From NCBI GenBank assembly GCA_963729215.1, contig CAVSND010000023.1, forward strand, positions 310,001 to 374,000: a stretch of DNA of 64,000 bases, in the 5' to 3' direction. The notes under the pieces are model-generated. The model worked only from the letters and a program-made list of their open reading frames with translations. It was not told where the DNA came from and ran no database searches. The DNA is from CAVQJU01 sp963729215. Lineage in GTDB: Bacteria > Acidobacteriota > Vicinamibacteria > Vicinamibacterales > CAVVIG01. Position 1 is the first letter of the stretch. Every line of letters starts with the position of its first letter. This document shows positions 57,161-64,000 of the stretch, piece by piece. Made by a program: the position numbers and the translations under genes.

Positions 57161-57701
57161 GCGCGTCCCGGGCCTCCGCGTCGGTCTTCAGGTTGTTCAC
57201 GACTGACATGACCCCGAACTGGCTGCCGGCAATCGATCGCGCCAGCATCCGTTCGACGTCGCTCTGCACGACGCCCGTCAGCGTCACACGGCTGTGTTCG
57301 ACGACGATGTGCACCGGCGGATCAGCCATGATCGCGTAGTTCCAGAAGTTCGGGTTGCCGTAGATCGCGCGCGCGATCCTGTACCGGAGCCGGTCGTCGA
57401 ATTGCGAAACCGGCAGCACCGTTATCTCGTCACGCACTTGTCGCACGCCATCGATCTTCGCCACGCGCTTTTCGATCGCGTCCTTCTTGTACGGCATCGT
57501 GACCCGGCCCGTCAGCGTCACCACTCCATCCTTCACGTTCGCGTCGACGCTGTCAAAGATGGTGAATTGCGCGTAACGCGTCACCGCTTTCGAGATGTCG
57601 TTGAACACCTGCAGATCTTTCCGGCCTTCGCCGGTATCCGCGCCGGCCGCGGTCGCGATCAGGGTCAAGCCCACCACAAGTGCCCACGTAGTTCTCAGCA
57701 T
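57144..57701 (-). CDS. Secreted protein with two BON domains
   Basis: A 185-residue periplasmic protein with a signal peptide (TTWALVVGLTLIATAAGADT). Two BON domains follow: residues 35-95 (FTIFDSVDANVKDGVVTLTGRVTMPY, KIDGVRQVRDEI) and 105-175 (RVTLTGVVQSDVERML, SVVNNL). BON domains associate with membrane phospholipid, as in OsmY, and often respond to envelope stress. Confidence 0.9.
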   Translation of the reverse strand: MLRTTWALVVGLTLIATAAGADTGEGRKDLQVFNDISKAVTRYAQFTIFDSVDANVKDGVVTLTGRVTMPYKKDAIEKRVAKIDGVRQVRDEITVLPVSQFDDRLRYRIARAIYGNPNFWNYAIMADPPVHIVVEHSRVTLTGVVQSDVERMLARSIAGSQFGVMSVVNNLKTDAEARDALEKAF

Positions 57702-57840
57702 GTTGCCTCCACCGATTGTCTGGCTCCGCTATTTCTTGAGGCAATCGGAGTGCCACACGGACGTGCTGGAAATGCGGCTATTTTCTGCGGTGGTGGGATG
57801 ATGACGTCGCTCGAATGTCACCGCGTGAGGACGCCCGGGC

Positions 57841-58977
57841 TCAGCCGCGGGCGAACGCCAGCCCCAGACCGTACGTGACCGCCGCCTCGATGACGCCAAC
57901 GACAGTCATCTCGGCTCCGGTGGCCCACCAGGGCCGCGCCGTGACCAGGGCTTTCGACGCGCCGACGGCAAAGTGCGCCAGCGTGCTGATGATGAAGGAC
58001 GCCACGACGGCCGGCATGCCGACGGTGAAGAAAAACGGAATGATCGGAATGAACCCGCCGACGGCGGTCGAGAGAGTGGCGGAGAGGGTTGAGCGCCAGG
58101 GGTCCGGAAAGTGCTCCTCGGAAAGGCCCAGTTCTTCCTGGACCAGCGCTTTCAGAAACTGCTTCGGCTCCTTGTGGATTCGTTCCGCCATGGCGCGGGA
58201 TTCCTCGACCGAGAATCCCTTCAGCTGGTAGAACAGCTCGAGCTCGAGCATCTCCTCGTGCGGGTCTTCAGCGATCTCGGCCCGTTCTCGCGCGACTTCC
58301 GATTCGTACACCTCGCGTTGTGATTTCGAGGCGAGGTACGCGCCCGCGCCCATGGAGAGCGCGCTCGCGAGGGTTCCTGCGAGGCCGGCGGCGAGGACGA
58401 CCTCGCTCCCACCCGTGTAACCCGCCATTCCCGAGACGATGCCGAACACCGCCCCCAGGCCGTCGTTGACGCCGTAGATGGCGTCGCCAATCCAGCCGGT
58501 CCCGCGGACATGCCAGCGCTCGCGGCGCAGAATGGTGTCGAGCGTGGACCGAGGTGTCGGAATGCTCCCGCCCGCCAGCGTGCGAAGCACAACGGCGTGG
58601 TCGCGCTCCTCGAGCATGGCCTCCTCGGCGATGCGCCGGTCCGCCGGATCGCTCAACCGCCTCATGAGGTCGTCGTACTCGGCTTCCGCCTTGCTCTCTT
58701 CCTGCTCGAGCCGGTGCAGGACGACGCTCGAGTCGCCGATTCGCTGGAACCAGGTCAAGCCGCGCTCGACTTCCCTCGGGTCCGGCACCCGCCCGGTGGC
58801 CGACGCGATTCGCTCGGACCACCGTGCAGCGTGCTTGTCCTCCTGCTCGGCCAGGCGCAGCAGGATCGCACGCCGCTTCGGGTCGCTTTCGCGCTCGGCG
58901 AGCAGCTTGTAGGTGTGCGCGGCCTCGACTTCGCGCCGCCACATGCGCTCGACCGTCGCCAGGTTGCCGTGATCCAT
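57841..58977 (-). CDS. Ferritin-like/VIT1 fusion (MbfA/Erv-type iron exporter)
   Basis: A 378-residue protein. Residues 1-150 are a rubrerythrin-like four-helix domain with the metal ligands of ERMWRREVEAAHTYKLLAERE, LAEQEDKHAARW and EEAMLEERDHAVVL. Residues 155-378 are a VIT1/CCC1 transporter with about five membrane helices (GDAIYGVNDGLGAVFGIVSGMAGY, GFIPIIPFFFTVGMPAVVASF). This architecture matches MbfA-type proteins that export iron under excess or peroxide stress. It is followed immediately upstream by a ZIP transporter gene, 9 nt away. Confidence 0.9.
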   Translation of the reverse strand: MDHGNLATVERMWRREVEAAHTYKLLAERESDPKRRAILLRLAEQEDKHAARWSERIASATGRVPDPREVERGLTWFQRIGDSSVVLHRLEQEESKAEAEYDDLMRRLSDPADRRIAEEAMLEERDHAVVLRTLAGGSIPTPRSTLDTILRRERWHVRGTGWIGDAIYGVNDGLGAVFGIVSGMAGYTGGSEVVLAAGLAGTLASALSMGAGAYLASKSQREVYESEVARERAEIAEDPHEEMLELELFYQLKGFSVEESRAMAERIHKEPKQFLKALVQEELGLSEEHFPDPWRSTLSATLSTAVGGFIPIIPFFFTVGMPAVVASFIISTLAHFAVGASKALVTARPWWATGAEMTVVGVIEAAVTYGLGLAFARG

Positions 58978-58986
58978 ATTCTGACT

Positions 58987-59733
58987 TCAGCCCAGTACGT
59001 GCTCGAAGACGACGATGGTCAGAATGCCGGCGGCGATCAACACGACCTGACGGACGGCATTGGCGTCAATCTGGCCGCGATGGAGGTCCGGAATCAGATC
59101 GGACATGGCGATGTAGAGCAGGCTGGCCGACGAGAACGCCAGGATGAACGGCCGGATTCCGGGGACGACGCCCACGGCGGCGTAAGCGATGAGCGCGCCG
59201 AGCAGGCCTGACGCGCCGGACACCAGGTTCAGCAGGAGCGCGCCGCGGCGGCTGTAACCGGCCGCCAGCAGGATGGCGACGTCTCCGACCTCCTGTGGGA
59301 TTTCGTGCGCGGCGACGGCGATGGCGGTGTTGACCCCGAGCGGGATCGAGGTGAGAACGGCCGCGCAGATGATCGCGCCGTCGATGAAATTGTGAAACGC
59401 ATCGCCAATGAGCACGAGCGGCACGGTCGCCCCGTGAACCTGGCATTCGTCGGTGTGGCAATGGCGAAGCAGGACCAGCTTCTCGAGCACGAAGAATGTC
59501 AGGATGCCGCCCAGCAGCGTGCCAAACACGGCCGTCGGCCGAAGCGTGTCGAGCGCCTCCGGCAGCAGCGCAAGGAGCGCCACGCCGAGCAGTGCGCCGA
59601 CGGCGTAGCTGACCAGCCACGGCACGAGGCGCGTCCGGACGCGCTGTGTGAACAGGAGCAACGAACTGGCGACCAGCAGGCCGCCGCAGCTGCCAAGGAG
59701 GCTAAGGCCCAGCGCGGTCGCGAGCAACGGCAC
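58987..59733 (-). CDS. ZIP-family metal transporter
   Basis: A 248-residue integral membrane protein with about eight helices. The ZIP metal-binding motifs are GDAFHNFIDGAIICA in helix IV (HNFIDG) and AVAAHEIPQEVGDVAI in helix V (HEIPQE). A histidine-poor loop CHTDECQVHG lies between helices III and IV. ZIP proteins bring Zn, Fe or related divalent metals into the cytoplasm. Gene order ZIP then ferritin-VIT1 suggests coordinated metal import and iron detoxification. Confidence 0.92.
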   Translation of the reverse strand: MPLLATALGLSLLGSCGGLLVASSLLLFTQRVRTRLVPWLVSYAVGALLGVALLALLPEALDTLRPTAVFGTLLGGILTFFVLEKLVLLRHCHTDECQVHGATVPLVLIGDAFHNFIDGAIICAAVLTSIPLGVNTAIAVAAHEIPQEVGDVAILLAAGYSRRGALLLNLVSGASGLLGALIAYAAVGVVPGIRPFILAFSSASLLYIAMSDLIPDLHRGQIDANAVRQVVLIAAGILTIVVFEHVLG

Positions 59734-59749
59734 GCGTTATCTTAATCCA

Positions 59750-59931
59750 GGGGTTCGAGAGGTTCGAGAGGTTCGAGGGGTTCGAAGGGGTTCGAGAGGT
59801 TCGAGAGTCGAGTTCGAGAGGTTCGAAAGGTTCGAGAGTTTCTCAGTTCGAACGTTCGCGTTTCCCGCACGCCCAAACCGAACCGAACCCCTCGAACCTC
59901 TTGAACCTCTCGAACCTCTGGAACCTTTCGA
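59750..59931. repeat. Bipartite inverted array of 9-bp GGTTCGAGA / GAACCTCTN units
   Basis: Left arm 59750-59838: eight to nine GGTTCGAGA-type units. Right arm 59876-59931: about six units of the complementary GAACCTCTN/GAACCCCTC type, separated by a 37-nt unique centre. Together they could fold into a long imperfect hairpin pairing in several registers. The array fills the 199-nt gap between the VWA and ZIP genes; no ORF is seen there. Confidence 0.85.
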
Positions 59932-59932
59932 T

Positions 59933-60988
59933 TTAGTTTGCGATGTAGCCGCGGCGGGACCGCACGCGATAATCGCGGTTCTTCACTTCCACGCGGATCG
60001 AATGCCATTGGCCGTCTTTCCTGCCCGGCGAAACGTAGGCAAGGAAGTACTGCCGGCTCAGTTCGTCGGCGATGCCTGCGGTCGCCGGCTCGAGATCCTG
60101 TGGATCGCGAACGATCTCGGTGCGGCCTCCGCTGTCGTCGGTCATGTCTCGGAGCGCAGCAGCGTTGACCCGATCATCCGACAACCTGCGCGATGAGGTG
60201 CCGCCCGTGATCGGAGGCGGCTGCGGCCATCTGCCTGGCCCTTGCGGCATGCCGGGGAACGGCATGGGAACCGGCATCGGAATTCGGGGCCCCTGCGGCG
60301 CGCGGCGCACGGGCGTTTCTCCCTCTCCGTCGATCCCGATGGCATACACCAGGACCTCGCTTCGGCGAATCTGCTCCTTGAGGTCGCGGATGCCCACCTG
60401 GCTGACGGTGTCGTTGCCATCCGAAATCACAACGAGCGCGCGCTTCCGATTGCGGCCCAGCTGGGCCATCGGAATCGCCTGGAATACCGCGTCGTACATC
60501 GCCGTGAGGCCGTGTGGCGTCATGCGGTTCAGGCCGCTCAGCAGGCGCTCATGATCGTTGGTCCATCCCTGCACCAGCGCCGGAAAATCGCTGAACCGAT
60601 AGAGGAACAGTTGATCGTCCGATTGGCCGAGCAACTCGTCCGCGAAGCGGGCCAGGGCTCCCCTCGCAGCGTCCATCTTGCGGCCCGCCATGCTCCCGCT
60701 CGTGTCGAGTGCGATGCCCAGGCTCACCGGCACGCGCTCCGCGCTGAACTGCGTGACTTCGACCTGATTGTTGTCCTCGTAGACGGCGAAGTCATCCTGG
60801 TGAAGCCCCGGCACGAACCGGCCAAGCGCATCGGAGACCGTGGCCGTCACATTGATCAGTTCGACGCCGCTCTTGAACCGGAGGCCGCTCTGGTCTGGTT
60901 TGTTCGCCGCTGGATCCTGCGCGCGCACACACACGACGACAACTCCAATCGCGGCGGCGACAAGCGCGACTCGAGGGGCAAACCTCAT
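59933..60988 (-). CDS. VWFA-related secreted protein (acidobacterial type)
   Basis: A 351-residue protein with signal peptide RFAPRVALVAAAIGVVVVCVRAQ. FKSGVELINVTATVSDALGRFV and LHQDDFAVYEDNNQVEVTQF are the characteristic N-terminal strands of the VWFA-related Acidobacterial family (TIGR03436). The MIDAS motif is ALDTSGSMAG, and a Pro-rich insert lies at about 235-270. RQYFLAYVSPGRKDGQWH is the conserved C-terminal block. A GTG at 61003 would overlap the upstream gene by 4 nt; I prefer ATG 60988 for its signal peptide. Probably envelope-exposed; partner unknown. Confidence 0.9.
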   Translation of the reverse strand: MRFAPRVALVAAAIGVVVVCVRAQDPAANKPDQSGLRFKSGVELINVTATVSDALGRFVPGLHQDDFAVYEDNNQVEVTQFSAERVPVSLGIALDTSGSMAGRKMDAARGALARFADELLGQSDDQLFLYRFSDFPALVQGWTNDHERLLSGLNRMTPHGLTAMYDAVFQAIPMAQLGRNRKRALVVISDGNDTVSQVGIRDLKEQIRRSEVLVYAIGIDGEGETPVRRAPQGPRIPMPVPMPFPGMPQGPGRWPQPPPITGGTSSRRLSDDRVNAAALRDMTDDSGGRTEIVRDPQDLEPATAGIADELSRQYFLAYVSPGRKDGQWHSIRVEVKNRDYRVRSRRGYIAN

Positions 60989-60999
60989 GGAACCAGCTC

Positions 61000-61434
61000 T
61001 CACGACAAGCCCGCCAGCACGCCATGCGCGCGCCGATCGAGGTGTGGCACGACGCCCGCGGCCGTTTGGAAGCTCAGGTGGTAACGATCGACTGTGCCGG
61101 CGTTCGAGATGACCACGACAAAGGGTGTCTCTTCACCCGGCGCCAGACTTGGCGCCGCGACGGCCGCGTGGCTGGTCGTGATGAGCTCGCCCTCCGGGCC
61201 GTAGACCGACACCGCTGCATTGAGTCCAGTTACGGCCGCGGCCGCGGAGTTCCGGACGATGCCCCGGACGATGAAAGAATCGGCATCACGGTCGTGCTCG
61301 AGCGCGACCAACTCGAGCGGTGCCGTGACGTCTGAACGCCATGAGACCGCGCGCTGCGGACCGCGGCTTGTGACCACGACGAATGCGGCCGCAGCGCCGA
61401 GGATGAACACCCCGACGGCGGCGGTGGAAGGCAC
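61000..61434 (-). CDS. Membrane-anchored hypothetical protein (FxLYD-like beta domain)
   Basis: A 144-residue product from GTG 61434: one N-terminal membrane helix (AAVGVFILGAAAAFVVV) and an extracytoplasmic beta domain (FIVRGIVRNSAAAAVTGLNAAVSVYGPEGELI, LAPGEETPFVVVI) resembling FxLYD/DUF3426-type domains. The frame stays open upstream to the TAG at 61558 without any ATG, GTG or TTG, so the true start is uncertain (another base error or rare start possible). It lies upstream of and nearly overlaps the VWA gene, suggesting a joint envelope function. Confidence 0.65.
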   Translation of the reverse strand: MPSTAAVGVFILGAAAAFVVVTSRGPQRAVSWRSDVTAPLELVALEHDRDADSFIVRGIVRNSAAAAVTGLNAAVSVYGPEGELITTSHAAVAAPSLAPGEETPFVVVISNAGTVDRYHLSFQTAAGVVPHLDRRAHGVLAGLS

Positions 61435-61557
61435 GCCGATCCCGAGGCAAATCGCTTGCCGTTGCCAGGCCGGCGGGATCCCTTGATTTCCGTTGATTTC
61501 TCCGGTGGCGCTGCCCGCAAGGGCGGCCCAGCTGTGCTCAGAAAAGGGCAGCCGGCC

Positions 61558-62137
61558 CTAGGGCGTCCTCGGTTTGATGCCTTCGACGAAGACCAGCCCC
61601 TCGCGTTCGGCAAGCGTCCGCACGATGCTGAAGCCGTTTCCCGAGAGCGCCAGGTTGGCCTCGCCGGATGCCGCAAAAGGCGGCGCCGCGGGCGCCCCGG
61701 CCAGCAACCCGGCCAGCCCGGTCCGTGGGGTGGAACCAATGAGGATGACGCGCCCGCCCGGCCGTCAGAATCCTGGCGACTTCGCGCACCGCCGCGGGAC
61801 GGTCGCCAGCGGACATCGCGCCGAACAATCCCGCGGTGTCGTCGATCACCGCGAGATCGATGCTTCCGTCTTCGAGCGGTGTGCTCAACACGGATGTGAC
61901 TTCGATTTCAACGAGCACGCCGAACTGCTCGGCGGCGCGGCGTGCGAGCCCGGCTGCGCGTTCGTCGGGTACGACGGCCACCGCGCGTCCCGACAAGCCG
62001 ACTTTCGAGGCCACTGCCGCGAGGCGGCCGCCGTGCGCGCAGCCGACAAACGCGACACGATCGCCCATTTTCACGCCGGTCATGCTGACGGCCAGGAGGT
62101 GCGGGTCGCTCTTTCGCGCGAACGGATTCGGGAGCAT
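61558..62137 (-). CDS. Class I SAM-dependent methyltransferase, split by a frameshift
   Basis: Read as about 193 residues. Motif I-like VAFVGCAHGGRLAAVA, motif II-like AVAVVPDERAA and IDLAVIDDTAGL are followed by VREVARILTAG. The frame breaks at 61752-61759; deleting one base continues as GRVILIGSTPRTGLAGLL, then a helical C-terminus ending GIKPRTP at TAG 61558. Without the correction the product ends in an Arg/His-rich tail with no similarity to methyltransferases. Motif I is degenerate (Cys-Ala-His-Gly-Gly instead of GxGxG), so catalysis is not certain. Confidence 0.75.
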
Positions 62138-62230
62138 CGCGGGACAGTGTAACGTGGGCGGTGCGGGGTCCGGCAGCCGGAGCCGTCCACATCCGCTCAG
62201 AGACTGCTGACTGCCGGCTGCCGACTGCGA

Positions 62231-62236
62231 TATAGT
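62231..62236 (+). promoter_or_regulatory. -10 box before inositol-3-phosphate synthase
   Basis: TATAGT at 62231-62236 lies 8 nt before the GTG start at 62245, which would place the transcription start at or next to the start codon (leaderless mRNA). No clear -35 is visible; the upstream sequence is a degenerate GACTGC/GGCTGCC repeat (62188-62228). Confidence 0.4.
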
Positions 62237-62244
62237 TCTCGTTT

Positions 62245-63559
62245 GTGCCTACTCCAGTTGATATCGCCCCCGCGCGCGGCAAACTCGGTGTGCTCCTGGT
62301 CGGTCTCGGTGCCGTCAGCACGACCTTTATTGCCGGCGTTATCGCCATCCGCAAAGGACTCGCAAAGCCCATCGGTTCGCTGACCCAGATGGGGCACATT
62401 CGTCTGGGCAAACGGACGGAAGGCCGTTCGCCCATGATCAATGAGGTCGTGCCGCTCGCCGGGCTCGACGACCTGGTGTTCGGCGGCTGGGACATCTTCT
62501 CCGAGGACTGCTACAGCGCCGCGAAAACCGCCGGCGTCCTCGAGCCCGCGCTGCTCGAGCAGGTCCGCCCCGAGCTGGAAAAGATTCGCCCGTGGCCGGC
62601 GGTGTTCGATCAGCACTACGTCAAGCGGCTCGACGGTCCCAACGTCAAGAAAGGGAAGACGAAGCGGGACCTCGCCGAGCAGGTGATGGCGGACATCCAG
62701 AAGTTCAAGAAAGACAACGGTCTCGATCGCCTCGTCATGATCTGGGCCGGCAGCACCGAGATCTACATGACCGAGAGCGAGGTGCACCAGTCGATGGCGA
62801 GCTTCGAGCGCGGGCTCGAAGCCAACGACCCGGCGATTCCGCCGAGCATGGTGTACGCCTACGCCGCAATCCGGGAAGGCATTCCGTACGCGAACGCGGC
62901 GCCGAACCTGTCCGCGGACATTCCTGCGCTCGTGGAGCTCGCCTCGCACACGAAGTCGCCGATTGCCGGCAAGGACATGAAGACGGGCCAGACGCTCATC
63001 AAGACGATCATCGCGCCGGGACTCAAGGCGCGGCTGCTCGGCGTCAAGGGCTGGTATTCGACGAACATCCTCGGGCAACCGCGACGGCGAGGTGCTGGAC
63101 GATCCGGAATCGTTCAAGACCAAGGAAGAAACCAAGAAGTCCGCGCTCGATTACATCTTCCAGCCGCACCTGTATCCCGATCTCTACAAGGATCTCTGCC
63201 ACGTCGTGCGGATCAACTATTACCCGCCGCGCGGCGACAACAAGGAAGGCTGGGACAACATCGATCTCGTGGGCTGGCTCGGGTACCCGATGCAGCTCAA
63301 GATCAATTTCCTGTGCCGCGACAGCATTCTGGCGGCGCCCATCGTGCTCGACGTCGCGCTGTTCCTCGACCTCGCCAAGCGCGCCGGCATGAGCGGCATC
63401 CAGGAGTGGCTGTCGTTCTACTTCAAGGCGCCGGTCCACGCGCCGAACCTGTACCCCGAACACGACCTGTTCATCCAGCTGATGAAGCTGAAGAACACCT
63501 TGCGTTACTTCAAGGGCGAAGATCTCATCACGCACCTTGGCCGTGAATACTACGACTAG
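62245..63559 (+). CDS. ino1: Inositol-3-phosphate synthase, split by a frameshift
   Basis: Read as about 437 residues. The NAD-binding motif is VLLVGLGAVSTTFIAGV. Conserved blocks are FGGWDIFSEDCYSAA, PMINEVVPLAGLDD, NLSADIPALVELASHTKSPIAGKDMKTGQT and SLILAAPIVLDVALFLDLAKRAG-like C-terminal sequence. The frame breaks at the GGG 63073-63075; deleting one G turns NILGQPRRRG into NILGNRDGEVLDDPESF and joins both parts. The enzyme converts glucose-6-phosphate to inositol-3-phosphate for inositol lipids or solutes. It starts at GTG and is likely leaderless. Confidence 0.93.
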
Positions 63560-64000
63560 CTATACCCAGCCGGCGCTCATCGGCGGGCTGGTCGTGGGCG
63601 TGCTGTCGGCGCTCCCGATCGTGTCCATCGGCAATTTCTGCTGCTGCCTGTGGATCGTGAGCGGAGGCGTGGTCGCGGCGTACGTCGTTCAGGCGAACAG
63701 CACCGAGCCGATGACGCCGGCCGACGGCGCCCTGGCGGGCCTGCTGGCCGGGCTCGTCGGCGCCGTCGTCCATCTGATTCTCTCGATTCCGATCGACATC
63801 GTGATGGGCCCGTTCGAGCGGTCGATGGCCCAGCGCATCATGGACCTGACGGGCAACGCGGAGATGCGCGACGTGCTCCAGCGCTACTCCCAGCGGGAGG
63901 CCGGATTGTTCACGATCATCTTCCGGCGCACGGCCGCCTTCTTCGTCATGCTGGTGGCGGGCGCCGTGTTTTCCACCCTCGGCGGCCTGCTTGGCGCGAT
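63543..64000 (+). CDS. Membrane protein, C-terminus beyond the window
   Basis: From the GTG at 63543 the frame is open to the window end (152 codons): NTTTSYTQPALIGGLVVGVLSALPIVSIGNFCCCLWIVSGGVVAAYVV and then VHLILSIPIDIVMGPFERSM, with at least three membrane helices. It overlaps the inositol synthase gene by 17 nt and is therefore in its operon. The Cys-Cys-Cys stretch in helix 2 and DUF4199-like small multi-helix layout are all that can be said; I do not recognise a named family. Confidence 0.7.
   Translation, partial: MNTTTSYTQPALIGGLVVGVLSALPIVSIGNFCCCLWIVSGGVVAAYVVQANSTEPMTPADGALAGLLAGLVGAVVHLILSIPIDIVMGPFERSMAQRIMDLTGNAEMRDVLQRYSQREAGLFTIIFRRTAAFFVMLVAGAVFSTLGGLLGA

Noticed and set aside
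59750..59931. Short repeats as a CRISPR or IS terminal repeat
   Set aside because: Units are 9 bp with no unique spacers and no transposase or target duplication is present.

Overview
The window is about 64 kb of GC-rich, densely packed bacterial DNA, mostly transcribed leftward in its first third. Several genes point to an acidobacterium, probably of the Vicinamibacteria type: a VWFA-related protein of the acidobacterial kind (59933-60988), an S8 protease with a C-terminal array of DNIVWGT repeats, NHL repeats, a type III glutamine synthetase and many small secreted hypothetical proteins. This placement is inferred from gene content only. There is no rRNA, tRNA, CRISPR array, insertion sequence or phage module that I can support.

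Layout. 54-4206 holds a B12-type radical SAM enzyme, a secreted protein, an SDR epimerase and an AAA ATPase. 4216-14257 is a six-gene leftward operon for making and exporting an unknown glycoconjugate: a GH/GT2/membrane/NHL fusion, an ABC exporter, two glycosyltransferases, a PIG-L deacetylase and a zinc-ribbon methyltransferase. 14342-20494 is a histidine operon (hisI-G-D-C-B-H-F-A). It is preceded by a His-rich leader peptide and an intrinsic terminator just before hisI, which together look like a ribosome-mediated attenuator. 20704-23075 runs rightward (GT1 glycosyltransferase, secreted aldose epimerase). 23203-25654 couples an ArsR-methyltransferase fusion to ahcY. 25738-27905 has two secreted proteins and an Fpg/Nei glycosylase. 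28215-30991 is the repeat-bearing S8 protease with a GNAT gene 2 nt behind it. 31028-36249 has a sulfurtransferase, glnS, a GNAT-like protein, a one-domain asparaginase and an aminotransferase. 36285-42160 is a type IIA topoisomerase operon with a NYN-LOTUS protein between the two subunits. 42243-45280 is glutamine synthetase III plus a Nudix hydrolase. 45357-53136 holds a GDSL lipoprotein, a peroxiredoxin, a DUF349 protein, a tandem FKBP and a UPF0182 membrane protein. 53149-64000 is mixed housekeeping: quinone oxidoreductase, ispG, apaG, a thioredoxin-like ferredoxin, BON protein, ferritin-VIT1 fusion, ZIP transporter, VWA protein, methyltransferase and inositol-3-phosphate synthase.

Two properties run through the window. 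First, six conserved genes are each broken once, and in every case deleting a single G or C restores the frame. This is most simply explained by systematic single-base insertion errors, so these genes are annotated as single proteins. Second, several intergenic gaps contain degenerate tandem arrays of 7-9 bp units (CTAACCT, GGCTCGT, GGTCCACA, GGTTCGAGA), often beside a terminator hairpin.

The strongest biological finding is the putative his attenuator. Next are the DNIVWGT protease, the GH-GT2-NHL fusion operon and the intergenic short-unit arrays.
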